From Diploscapter coronatus (Eukaryota > Nematoda > Chromadorea > Rhabditida > Rhabditidae), in assembly GCA_964036155.1 (NCBI GenBank), contig OZ038422.1, forward strand, positions 37,285,201 through 37,349,200: DNA of 64,000 bases. The letters are read 5' to 3'. The notes under the pieces were generated by a model. That model searched no databases. It was not told the origin of the DNA and saw only the letters and a list, made by a program, of their open reading frames with translations. This document shows positions 36,063 through 47,974 of the stretch, piece by piece. The translations under genes were made by a program, and so were the position numbers. How positions within the stretch are numbered: the stretch's first letter is position 1; every line of letters begins with the position of its first letter.

Positions 36063-39000
36063 ATGGGTGGGCGTCAATCCCGGAATCGGACAGAGCCCCG
36101 AGGAGAAGGAGCCAAGCTGGGATTTGACCCGGACGAGAAATGGTCGAATTTGTACAGAGAAAGGGAGAAGAACCATCTTTATAAATGGGTTGGAGTCAGA
36201 AGAGGTTCGTGTTTGTTTAAAAAATCGAAACAAATAAGTATATTTTGTCGCGTTTATAAAAAAAAAATGAATCACTTCAACTTCAGTCCACTTCAATGAG
36301 AACTAAAAAATGTCGAATCTAAATGGCGTAGATTGAAATAGATTCGAAGTGAAACGTTTTCTGGTCCTGAAAATTCGTTTCATATAACATTTTTTCGGAC
36401 TTTATATCGCTAATTTCATCGACAATTCGTTATCATGTAACGAAGGTGCGAGAGGCAATTTTGTAGTTCGCCTTTTTCCAGGAAATGCGCGAATTGTGAA
36501 TAACAAATCCCACACAAAGGCTATTGAATTGTTCTCTATCTGAGGCAAAAGTAATTCCAAGAATGCAGAGATGATATTTCAGGAGGAGAGCTGATTACGA
36601 TATATGAAAACAGCGGCGAAGAGGGGGTGTTGAAATTCGCCGAAGAGAAAATGCTGTCGATGCTGTACGAGGAGGGCAGGGAGCCGCATCTGATCAAGTA
36701 TCAGGATTATGTCAAGTGGAAGAAGGGGGTGGTATGCCCATGACGATTCTTCAATGGTTGCCAATCAGAACGCGAAATTCAGACCATTCAACTCGGACTG
36801 AACGAGGAGAGTGTCGACATGCAGGAAGCTAAATTCAAGGATCACTATGCCTTGTGGAAATTGAACAAACGCGGAGTCGAAGGAGAAAATATCATTCACC
36901 TTCTGCTCAATCGGTACGAAATGCATTAGTTAGAGATAGTAAACGCTTGGACACAATGCATCTCTTTTTTTATTTTATATGACGATGATTGACTCATGTG
37001 TGTTCTCATTTTTCAAACCGTACTAAATTCGGAATTCTTATTGAAGGTCTGAAGTCGAAAATTTCTAAGTTTTAGAAGAGTTAAATCGATTTTGACTGGG
37101 TCACATTAAAAATGCAGTTTCAAACTTTTGGGCGCCATAATATCATGCATGCTGATCTTAAAAAATAGCAATTTTAGAGAACAGCAAGTCTGCTATGAAA
37201 TCGCTCGAATTCTCATCAAACGATTCCCAGGACTCGCTAACGACATCTATCTTGGAGATGAAATGTTTGGTAAAATAAAATTAATAGTAAAATATATAAT
37301 TTCTAAAAATTTTCCGTTAAGGTCAATCAGCACTGCATCTTGCAATTGTGCACGATGACTATGAAACAGTTCATCTGCTCCTGTCCTGCAAGGCTGATGT
37401 GAATTCGCGAGCCTGCGGAAACTTCTTCCAGCCCGAAGATTTCAAGCTCTACAATAAAATTATCGATTATCAGGGTTATCACAAGATGTTGTAGACCGAA
37501 ACTGAGCCCCCGTTTTAGGTTATGCATATTATGGAGAATACCCCCTTGCATTTGCCGCCTGTTTCGGTAACAAGGATATCTACGACCTACTCATTCAACA
37601 TGGAGCTAACCCAAATAATCAGGACTCCTTTGGCAATACGATTCTCCACATGTGCGTCATCAATTACAGCAGCGTAAGTCTTCATAATAACGATGAAGAT
37701 CAGCTTTTCTTCAGTGGACATCGAACATGGGTGTTTAAAGTTGAATTTTTTCGAATTTCAATTCTCCATTGTGCCTTTGTTCTAAATTCAGGTTCATGAA
37801 GTTGAACTTTGATGTGCAGCACTAATTACCCTAATATCGATTCTATGAAACCACAATAAATTAGTATTTTCCGCATCTCATACTAACAAAGTTATAAGAA
37901 AATTTAATTAGCGAAAGTATGCTAATTTTAATTTGTCTATTCCATTAGTGTTTCAGTCAATGTACTCGTATGCAGTCAGACATTGGGCTAAACCAGCCGA
38001 TCCTCACATAGTCAACAACGCAGGCTACACTCCACTGACTCTCGCTACAAAATTGGGAAGGAAGCAGATTTTCGATGAAATGTTAGAACTCATGAAAATC
38101 GTAAGCATTGCTCAAATATTTGATGGAAAAATATGATTTTTTTTAGGAATTCTGGCGCTTCTCGGATATGACATGTTCTGCCTATCCTCTCAACACTCTA
38201 GATACAATTCAACCTGACGGATCTACAAGTAAACTTCCATTTATAGTCGTTGAGAAACAATTTCAACAATCAAAACGTGTATTGCATAATAATGAATCGT
38301 CATAAAAATCAGTCCGAATCATTTGAAATGCCGTAAATTATTTGAGATTACGATTCCGCATTGATGACAGTTATAAACGGGAATACACCTGAGCACTTGG
38401 ATATGATCGGGTCTGAAGTGATTCAACGCTTATTGGCTGATAAATGGAAAGGATTTGCACAGGTAAGCGTTCGAGATCTGAGTAGAAACTCAATTTGCAA
38501 CATTTCAAAAGGAATGGTGCTTAAATTTCGAAGATAAGGTCAAAAGATAAAAGCTACAAGAAATTCTCCAAAGAAAAATCCTTATCAGGCCCTGTTCATC
38601 ACGCATATCATTCTAAAAAAATTTATTTTTCGCTTAAAAATGATGAATATTTGCAGCGGAAAATGTATGAAAGATTGGGCCTTCTTATAGTTCATCTGTT
38701 CGTCATTTCGATTGCTGCCTATGTCAGACCGACTGAAGTCGACCGGCTATATATGCGAGAGCCTAATTGGGATGATTATGTAACGAATGATAGCCTATTC
38801 ATATCACATATTGATATCCTTTAGGTGCGTACTGTGTTCGAAATTATTGGTCTCGGAATCTGCATGTACTTCATCTTCTATCAGCAGTTAATGGAATTGA
38901 AAGCGCAAGGACTCAAAGCATATTTCAAGAATCTGGTTAGCTTCTGCATAAATTTAATTCGACTCGATAAAATTACAGCGAACAGCCCCAGCAAAAGCCA

Positions 39001-42000
39001 TATTTTGCATAGCGAATGTGTTTCTGCTGCTCTGTGCAGTATTCCGATTCTTTCAGCTGCACGAAATCGAAGAGGCCTTCTTCGTGTTCGCCCTGCCTGG
39101 CAGTTGGATCTATCTGCTATTCTTTGCAAGGTAGATCATTTTATCATGAAATCAGAGATGAAAAAAGCTTTATAAACAGGGATCGCAAATAGTTTTACAA
39201 AATTTATTTATTTTCAGTTTTCAGTTGAAACAGAGCAATTACGATGTAACTAAAACATCCGAAGAAAAAGGTTAAATAAAAATCATTCCTGGTTGAAACA
39301 TTTCACCAGAAGCAGTCATCAAAATGACACGTTTTTAATTTACAAAATCGTCATGAGCAGAAATGAGCACGCGAATTTCGTGCTGATTCTTGATAAAGAG
39401 CTATTTGGTTGAATGGTTCGTCGAATTAGACCATGCTTTTTTATCATTAGCCATTTTGAAACATACTTTCTTCCTATTTTTCGAGTTTTAAATGATCACT
39501 TTTTGAAACAGCGTGAAGAATGCAAGGAGCGGAGTTTGCGGTTTCTAATTATAAACGTCTTCGGTAGTCTTTAGTTGTCTATGTTTATGTCATTGAAAAT
39601 TTAAAAACTCATTATTGGCTATCCATTTTAAGAAGAAACTTTGCAAGAATAAAGATTACTAAGAAGGTTAAAATTGGAATTCTAAATGATAACTGAATTA
39701 CAGGAGTGCGAAATTAACTGGGCCTTTCGTGCAGATGATCTACTCGATGATTGCAGGAGACATGGTTCGATTTGCAGTGATTAGTTCGATTTTCTTGGTT
39801 TCCTTTGCACAAGGCAGGAAAACTCATCGTTTCTTTGCAACCAACAATGAATTGTAGTGTTTTTCTTCGTTGGCAAAGACATGGATGCAAAACAGCTTCT
39901 CAGTGATAATAATCCTCACAAATGCGATATCAGCGGTAAGTTCAAATTTGGAAAATATTCTATAACCGATCATTCGAGTTTTAAATTTTGCAAAAATAAT
40001 TCACAAAAATCGTCGTAATCAAATGGAGATTGAATTTTTGTGTGGTGAAATTTTAGAAGACCGTAAGTAGTGAGACTAAATTGACAACTTGAAAATCTCA
40101 CATAGTGATTTTCCTGCGAAATAAGTTGACGTGCGTCGTGGTGACTCTTTGCTTTTAGTCAATCGGGCATATTTTAGTGCAAGTTGAATAACATTCAATA
40201 GTTTCCATGAATCTATACAATGCGCCGCCTAACAATGCATGCTGCTTATCTCAATTGAATGCCTGATTTTTCATGGTACTCATATTCAGGCTACACGATC
40301 TACACCTACAATAATTTCCTCGAGACATTCATCACTTTGTTCCGAGCTTCGATGGGTGGCTATGATTATGAGGAATTTGATTGTGCCAATTATGAGCCGC
40401 TGACTAAATTCTTCTTCGTGTAAATGACAATTTAGATGAATCATTAAATTAAATGAATGATTTGTTCAGGCTATACATGTTCACCGAATATATCATAATG
40501 ATAAACATTCTTATCGGTAAGGCTTAAATTCGAACAGATCATATTCGTCCAAAAATTTACAGCCATGATGGGTAATACGTATGCTACGGTTATTGCGCAA
40601 GCGGAGAAAGCATGGAGGCAACAGGCAAGTTGACTCTGAATTTAAAATACTTTACAAGTTCGAAGTGACTGATCAGGCAAACACAGAAGCGTAGCCTTTC
40701 GGCCAGAACGCAAAATTATATGTAACGAGATTCGTAGAACGAAATTCTTATATAGAAAGTTGGATACAAAAAGGGTCCGTAACAAGATTTTAGGGCACAT
40801 TTTGGATTGTTTTGCTTAGGATTTAGGGAAATTAAAAACTTTTTAAATCAAAATCACGAAGAATTCAGGGTAAAGATAGATCAAAATCATCTTTAAAAAT
40901 CTGTTGAAAAATCTGAACAAAAATTACAGTATGCCAAAATTCTGATGGTGTTGGAGCGATCTGTCAATAAGACCAAGTTAGCGAATATTCAGTTAGAGTA
41001 CAGTATTCGATTGGATAATCAGGTAAATAGCTAAAAGAACAAGCAAAATACGATGTTCGATAAAGGACTCATCGAGTGGAATGGAAACACGCGGATTGAT
41101 GGTCATCAAACAGACAAAAAAGACGAGAGCAAAGCAGCGCAAACAAGCCATCACTAACTGGAAGAATATTGGGAGAAAGGTTGAGGACGAAGAAATAATT
41201 TAGAAACGAAGATATAAATGTTTTAGGTAATTCATACAATTGAGAAAGTCGGAGCCGAAACAGCGCTGATTTTGTTGCATGGACATGAAAGAGTGGACCC
41301 AATTTACGACGACCCTATTGATAAGGTATGGAATAATTGTGAGAGCATTTCGAATCTAACCCATTCGATATCTCAATCAACGCGAGATAGTATAGGAAAG
41401 AATAGAACGAGATTAAAATTCTGTATACAATTTTTCTTCGTAGAATTCGATGATATGAGGTACAGGGCGCAAGTGGAGTCAAATTTTTTGAAGCGAACTT
41501 TACAAAGCCATTTTTCATTACCTAGAATATTTTAAAAATAAAGGAGTTTCATGAGAAAGTTCCTCTAACAAAAGCATCACCAAAGGATAGGTGAACAATT
41601 TTGTTTTGTTGACATCTCCTCAAAATTGGTATTTTGAGGATTTATACGGCCTGTTGTAAAGGACGCCCGGACGCCCGGATGCCCCTTGTAAAGGACGCCC
41701 ACTTTTCAAAGTTGAGCGCTCTATAAAAAGTGGGCGTCCTTTACAAGGGGCGTCCGGGCGTCCGGGCGTCCTTTACGACAGGCCGATTTATACAAGTTTT
41801 CCTATTAAAATATAATATTTACAGGGCCCATCAAGAAACCGGACTCCAACCAGAATGGGAACGCAACACTCTCGAAGACCTCGCAGCACGATGCAGCAAG
41901 AAATCAAAACGGACGAGAAGGTGAATGAAATGAAGCTGTCCGCTCCTTCATCGCTGCAGAACGAGGTGGTGGGAATTGATTGGCAGCCCAGCTCGACAAT

Positions 42001-42525
42001 GACTGTTGTCGAGGAGAGGGGTGAGAGTGAGGGAAATATAAATGGAAACGCAGACAAAAAAAGTGGGGATGCGCAGAAAAAGGTAAGAGAATTCGAATAA
42101 CTATTTATTAGCTATCAAATAGAGTAACTGATTGTAAGCGATATTATCTGCAATTTATAATCATATCTACCAAAATCTTTCCCGTACAATTGCACAGAAA
42201 TCGCTGCATAAAATGATGCAAAATTTAAGAGAAAGATGAAAAAAAAAGGATTTTAAAAAATCTACAGACATATAATCTTCTCGATTCAGCGTCGTGTCCG
42301 TGGAGTGGAAGTGCTTCCGAGCATTGACTTCCCGAACATGCCCTCAGCTACAACTCCGCCACAAAGAGCCATTTCCCCACGAGTTCGAAGTGATATGTTC
42401 CGAAGTTAATTACACTTCTATCAGCATTCTCAGTCCGCTTATTAATGATATAGCAATTTTAGGAAATCGTCCCCATTGAACGCTCTTCGACCTTCGACGA
42501 CAAACCCTACCAGAAGGCCAACTAA
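36063..42525 (+). CDS. TRPV cation channel (OSM-9/OCR group)
   Basis: Sensory cation channel subunit. The ATG at 36063 directly follows a TTCAG acceptor. About 23 exons give roughly 910 residues (C. elegans OSM-9 is of similar size). The N-terminus is [12 protein letters not shown]; a Gly at position 2 is compatible with myristoylation. Ankyrin repeats follow ([50 protein letters not shown]). S1 is about 38657-38740; S3-S4 lie in the exon near 38980-39130. S5 begins [20 protein letters not shown] near 39720. The pore helix and filter are [18 protein letters not shown] near 40330-40385, and S6 runs [20 protein letters not shown]. The C-terminus is [18 protein letters not shown] and a Lys/Ser-rich tail. 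Two introns use GC donors (39814, 40625). The last junction is uncertain: one acceptor gives [20 protein letters not shown], stop at 42523-42525; the preceding exon read through would stop near 42408. Choice between OSM-9 and OCR needs an alignment. Confidence 0.92.
41648..41784. mobile_element. Near-perfect hairpin MITE with 9-bp target-site duplication, in a TRPV intron
   Basis: A 137-bp element that is almost one palindrome: arms 41648-41706 and 41726-41784 differ at about two positions in 59. The ends are GGCCTGTTGTAAAGG and CCTTTACGACAGGCC. Exact 9-bp direct repeats GATTTATAC flank it (41639-41647 and 41785-41793). Within each arm the unit TGTAAAGGACGCCC occurs twice and CGGACGCC repeats in tandem. 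It is much more GC-rich than the surrounding intron. The 9-bp duplication suggests a Mutator-like origin; the high arm identity suggests recent insertion. Confidence 0.87.
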
Positions 42526-43226
42526 TGCTTACAAAATACGTCATTCTTCTTCTGATCCTGATAAAATGATTGATTAGAAAATGTTGATTTTCCCCCCGAT
42601 AAATATTTGTGTAAAATTATACCTCTCTACTATATAATTCTGTAGTCATCCTTTTTTTTTAATTTCAATTTTCATTCAAAAATTTCATACCAATTATACA
42701 AACTGGCTATGGCGACTTCGAAAATAAAACCTATTTTCAATTTCGATTTCAAAAAATGGTCGAAATTTGCATAAAATCGATTTTTTAAACCATTTTTGAC
42801 AGTTTTTCACCCAAAATTCAAAGTTTTATTTCGAAAATCAAAAAACTAAAATAATACGATTGCGCCCCTATATAAGAGCTTCAAAATTATGTATAACATG
42901 CCAGGGTAAAAATGCACCATGGGGCGTGTAATCAAACTGAGTGCGGGAGTGTCATCAATAACTGTTCACAAGAAATAGATTAACTATTTCTGCTATATAT
43001 TTTGAAAACTTTACTTTGAAATTACTATAAAATAAATATTGAATTTGATTAAAGAGTCTTTGAAATAAAATATTTTAAGGAATATTTATCTCAGTTGTAA
43101 TTTTTCAGCGTCTTTATTGGATGTCTTCGAGAGTTGTCTGTATCGTGTGCATTGAAATCAAACTATTATTTAACATTTTATTTAATAAAATTTCAATATG
43201 AAAGCTGAGATTGTTATAATCAAGCT
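42526..43226. other. Convergent AT-rich region between TRPV and the kelch gene
   Basis: Candidate TRPV poly(A) signals include AATAAA at 42723-42728. A degenerate inverted repeat pairs CTTCGAAAATAAAAC near 42716 with GTTTTATTTCGAAAA near 42823, with a nested AAATGGT/ACCATTT pair. No coding sequence is evident. Confidence 0.5.
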
Positions 43227-44052
43227 TTATTTTGTTATTTTTCCGATTTCACGCCATTCATTCATCTGTGGATCGTATTCCTCGATTGAATCACAAAAAT
43301 GTCCACGGGAAAATAAACTTTGTTGAAATCTAAGTTACCAAATATTTCGTATAAAGATATGCAAAATCTCAGCTCACCCTCCGATTGCATACAATTTCCC
43401 GTTAGCGGCAATGAGTGAATGACGATATCTTGCATAATTCATATTTGCGATTCGGGAAACTCGACTGTTAACTGGAGCTGAGGGGTCGAAACACAGACAG
43501 GATTTAAATATATTACCATCACTAAATATATAATGATACATTATTATCATACAAAATTAACGACTAGAATCCTCCAATTATGTAAATTCTTCCATTTAAC
43601 GATGCAACTCCAAAGGAATGTCGTTCTCCTGGAAGCTCTTCGATTTCAGTCCATTCCTGTTCATCGTCTGATAATCGATATATCTTATTACTAATAAGCA
43701 TATTAATAACTGAATATTCATAATTACAATAATGAATATGCTATAATATGACCGTATAAAATTTCATCGCATGTTATTGTTTGAACAAATCTAATGGGAA
43801 GAGGAAAAGCAGGTCCCGTTTGCCATTTTCCATCTATTAAAACCTGAATAGATTATTTCATGGACTTTCATTCGATCTTCTTACATCAACTCGATTCATA
43901 TCTTTCCATGTTTTAGGATCCCATCCACCCAAATAATACAACTTGTCTTTGAAATAAGCCACATATGCATATTTACGCCATTCAGGAAGATCTGATCCTG
44001 CAAAAATAATTAACTTTTCTAAATAGTGAAATATCGCTTCTTTCTCTCTCAT
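43227..44052 (-). CDS. Small kelch-repeat protein (no BTB domain seen)
   Basis: Five exons join in phase: 43885-44052, 43753-43843, an exon from 43709 down to about 43566, one spanning about 43530-43375, and the last ending at the TAA 43227-43229; about 230 residues. Kelch signatures are KDKLYYLGGWDPKTWKDMNR, then LPGERHSFGVASLNGRIYI with IIGGFYDG, and YARYRHSLIAANGKLYAIGG, with the final IEEYDPQMNEWREIG. This amounts to four or five blades, fewer than the six of a typical closed propeller. Kelch proteins of animals often carry N-terminal BTB and BACK domains; I found neither in the 450 bp upstream. The start at 44050-44052 is in an uninterrupted frame, but a TTTTTGCAG at 43998-44006 could instead be an acceptor for an unseen upstream exon. 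It may be a genuine short protein or a 5'-truncated copy. Confidence 0.7.
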
Positions 44053-44504
44053 GATCGTACGTGCTCAAAATGTAACTACAGCGTGAAGAATCAGTGTTCT
44101 ATTTTTCGAGTTTCATTTCCCATATGATAAATTATCAGTTTCGAGTAAGTTTTATTGGCATCACTGATCTTTCTATAAATATTCTTCCATACATATCGCT
44201 TCTTTTTATTTCAATTCAATGAAGTGTGAGCTGAGTTTTCGTCCTAAATTCGTAAACTTTATTACGAAAACTTCCGTTATGAAACTGAAACTCAGTTTGA
44301 TTTTTATACTGACCGTAGATGAACTAGCATTATCTGCGATAGGACCTAATTAGGCAAGAACAAAATAGCACCTGCGACTCTTTTGCTGCAGAAGTTTCTC
44401 CTTAGTCCATAATTTATCTCCAATCAATGGATGCGGTGAATTTCTTCAAGAGCCTCGTCATCTAATTAATTGCAGCATTTCAATTTCAATCCGAGAACTC
44501 TTCA
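44053..44504. promoter_or_regulatory. Divergent region between the kelch gene and the SRE chemoreceptor
   Basis: AT-rich 450 bp between the two divergent start codons, with no coding sequence I can support. It must contain promoters for both genes. No specific motif is recognisable. Confidence 0.35.
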
Positions 44505-46240
44505 ATGACTCCAATATATATTTATAACATTACCAAAAGTGATGGTTCTCAAGTTAGTATTGGAATTATACTGGTAGTATTTCCTGATAGCGAGTTTGCA
44601 AAGTCAAGCTTGTTTATGGTATCATTTTACCGCGTTTATTTATATAAATATAAGAATAGAAATGTGAAATTCAGACGATCGCTATATGTGAAGCAGTATT
44701 GAATGTACTATCAATATTCTACCTCAATATAGGAATTCTCTTTCTTCGCCAACATCCACAAGTTCAAACTCTGCTGAGAGACATTCTGACTTATGGAGTT
44801 ATCACATTTTCCATTAGCCTACTGTGTCGTATTATAATTATTCTGTATGAGATCGGAATCATCCAAATTCATGGTAAGATTTCAGATCCATAAATTTTCT
44901 GACTGCTCAATTTAGGTTCACTCGATCACGATTTCATATTGATTTTGGCTTCATTCATACGGTGTAGAGGAATAGGTTTCATTGGGATTTCTGTATCTAT
45001 ATTATTAATAGGTGTTTATTAATAAAAATCCTTTTTCTTGCCAATAATATGTTCCTAAATTTAGAGAGAGCTTTTGCTTCGAAATGTTTTATTGATTACG
45101 ATAGTAACGAGAAGCGGCGCACTTGGATATTTTCTTTCCTAGTTATTTACACGGAAATTGCATGCTCCTTCGTCGTGGCGCCTATTATCATGTTTAGTAA
45201 GAAAAAACTAGGGTGATTACATTTTAGACAGAAATTCAGTCTTCATTCTTGGACCGATTTATATAACTATTGCTTTTACGCTTGTTGTCATATTTGAGAT
45301 TTGTTCAATAGCATCATTTTTATACCTAACAAAGTATAATCAAAAGAAGATGGATTTGCTAAATCAGCGAGAATCATGGAGCAAATTATATTCGTTAAAT
45401 ACGCGATTCCAATTATCCGCGAATCTCACTGTTCTGAAGGTACTTTCCTATTAATATTCCAAAGAAATAAGACAAAAATGCAACATATCATTGTTTTGAA
45501 ATATTAAAGCAAGAATAAATCATCTTTTCATTAAAAGTAACTAAATTTCAATTTATCGTGGTAGTTATGCTAAAATTTATTTGCATTATTTTTCTCAAAA
45601 AAAACATTGCATTATTGTACGCGTGATAATTCAGGTCATAAAAGTGGCAATATCAATAGGATTTTTCGCAGGCGCGATTGAAACCGGAATAATTGGATCA
45701 GGAATCTATTGCCTCTTTCAAGATATGGAATACGAAATGCAAGCCCTGTTCGCTGTAGCGGAACTTTTTTTACCCATGTAGACATAGCTAATCTATTATG
45801 TCGATCAAATGAAGTGACAGTTCGTGTGCTAAAAAGCGCCTTTAGAAAAATGAGTGTATATTGTGCGCCACGACTATGCGCAAAGAGGGAGAGGCTAGAG
45901 CGCAGAGAAAGGAGAATCAGCGGATGACAGTAGAAAGAGTGATACGCAATTTTCCTTGCTTCTCTCGCCTTTTCTCCCTATTTTTCAACGCACGATCTGT
46001 CACTTCGTTTGACCAGGACAATATCAAGGATTAATCATTAATGAGAACATTTTCAGCAGTATTTTGATCCTTCCATCGATTTCCATCTTATTAGTCGACG
46101 AAGATCGAAGCCTACTACTTAAATGGCTCTTGAAAATATTCTGCTGTAAGAAAAATAGCGCAGTTGTACCAGAATGGAGGCAGAATAAAGTCGAAGAGGC
46201 TGATATCTATTTTAAATCTCTGCAAACGTCATGGGAGTAA
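44505..46240 (+). CDS. Serpentine receptor class E (SRE) chemoreceptor, seven-transmembrane
   Basis: Nematode-specific GPCR, expected in chemosensory neurons. Exons 44505-44618, 44675-44873, 44916-45011, 45065-45196, 45228-45439, 45635-45777 and 46057-46240 join in phase to exactly 359 residues, the usual SRE length. Hydrophobic segments match seven helices. SRE signatures are ERAFASKCFIDYDSNEKRR after the third helix, SKLYSLNTRFQLSANLTVLK before the sixth, and the C-terminus EADIYFKSLQTSWE. Codon use is more AT-rich than in the housekeeping genes of the window. The sixth intron contains a foldback element that leaves the frame undisturbed. No stop or frameshift interrupts the frame, so it looks functional. 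The ligand is unknown. Confidence 0.88.
45803..46014. repeat. Foldback element in the last intron of the SRE gene
   Basis: The left arm near 45803-45829 (GATCAAATGAAGTGACAG...) and right arm near 45989-46014 (...CTGTCACTTCGTTTGACC) are reverse complements over about 26 bp with four mismatches. The flanks give no convincing target-site duplication; TA dinucleotides occur about 8 bp outside each arm (45794-45795, 46022-46023). Confidence 0.6.
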
Positions 46241-47974
46241 ATCATAAATCAATTGTCACTTTTAAAGTATCATTACTCATAGAAACTTTCAAATCAGAAA
46301 ACAATAAATATTTGAAAACCTCAAGTACAAACATTATTCCTGCCAAATATGTAGACCATTTTCAGAGCTATAGGCATTCGTAGTTCAAAATTTCTTTGTA
46401 AACCGAACTGAAACGCAAGGTTATTTAGATATTCTCAACAAATCGAGCAAGAAGTGTTCGAAATTTCGATTCAATTCTGAAAAATTTAGATTCCCAGGTT
46501 TTTTTTTGGAATTAGGAGCTTCAATTTGAATTCGGAAATTTTCGAGATTGAAATCCCAAATATTCCTAAACCGAAGCGTGCCTCAGTTGAAATTGGACCG
46601 CAACCACCCTGTCAGGACTCAACTTTGAAAGATTAATAACGTCAAATATCAATTGCATATGAAAATCCATCATTAAAACGATGGTAAATGATTTCAAAAT
46701 AATTTTATTCAACAAGTATGATATTCTCATTAAATTGAACAACATTGAAGAATTTTGCTCATCGTCTCATATTTGATCAAATCACACTTCAACTTCAAAT
46801 CCTATAAAAATAGCAATTAGAATATCTGCATTTTAGATGTGTAATGATGAAATTCGATATAATCTTTGAATAAAATAATGAGTGTCTTGAATGTTCACCT
46901 GTTTTAGGCATAACTTATTAGTCTGAAAATGACATCTGCTTATACAGCTGAATTTCTACCATGTACTTGGGTATTTATCCTAACTTTCGGAGTCAGTTGC
47001 ATATAGAAAGTGAAAAATTTGAACGTTTTTCTAGATCTCGAATGAATTAGCTTTATAGTTCTTGAGTTTGGCCATCGTACTTTAAAAAATTCTGGAACCC
47101 CAATGATAATGAATCCAGAATCGGTTCTGAAACAAAATTTGTTCACCATGTCATTCTACGCGACATACCGAAAGGACGATTTTTCCAATGTCATTTACGC
47201 GTAAAGGCAGTACGAGCCGAAAAGTACGAAGTCAAGATGCGACAAGTGCGCATTTCTGCAGAAATTGATATTCAAATTATTTTCGATTTCGATAGCTCAA
47301 TTTCACCTCCGATTTTTATGATTGCAACAAATTCATCAGCTATTGATATGAAATAGTTTATTTGTTAACGAAATGTAAATAATTGGACAATTTGCTAGCG
47401 ACACTCTGGTCTAATCCAATCGATTTACTGATATTCCATCTTCAAATATTTTGCTCTTGCAGAATTTATTCTTGATGATAATAGTTAATTCATTTTCTAC
47501 AAAGAAACGTTCATGAAAATGAAAGAAATGCGCGCGTTTTGATATCAGTAAGTATGGCAGTTTGGTTGCTAACTAGAAGACGGAAAAAGGGAAGATGTAT
47601 TGTACAAGACAATAGATAGATAGATAACGATTGAGGAAATAACTATTTCTTGAAACTGACCGAAGAAATAATTAGTCAATTAATTAACTATAATTAAAGG
47701 AAATAATTACCAGGTTAGAGGAGATGAATCACATTTGAATGGACGATTGAGCAACGGTGACTTTCGAGGGATGCGATGATGATCGCTGGAGGAAGGAAAA
47801 AGGGGAAGAGTGAAAGCTGACATGTACAAGTATGGGAATCTCGAATGAAGAGAGAAAAAGGAAGGAAGACAATTCTCATGATGAAATTATGAGATAAGAT
47901 AGAGGAAAAGAAATGAGACCAACGAGGTAAAATTGAAGAATTAAAAAACGGATGTTAGACGGAAAAGGAAAGGT
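46241..47974. other. Convergent 3' region between the SRE gene and the class C receptor
   Basis: An SRE poly(A) signal (AATAAA) is at 46303-46308. The rest is AT-rich with scattered short frames that lack family resemblance, for example a 69-residue minus frame at 46940-47149. The interval 47700-47960 is purine-rich on the + strand. Confidence 0.5.
46303..46308 (+). terminator. Poly(A) signal AATAAA of the SRE gene
   Basis: AATAAA 63 bp after the SRE stop codon. Confidence 0.6.

Noticed and set aside
43998..44006. TTTTTGCAG as splice acceptor before the kelch sequence
   Set aside because: The frame is open through it back to an ATG at 44050-44052 and no upstream coding exon was found; kept as an alternative only.
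46440..46610. Repeated AATTTCGA/TCGAAATT-like words, also near 370 and 10330
   Set aside because: Short AT-rich words recur in many introns here; alignment between sites is too poor to call a repeat family.
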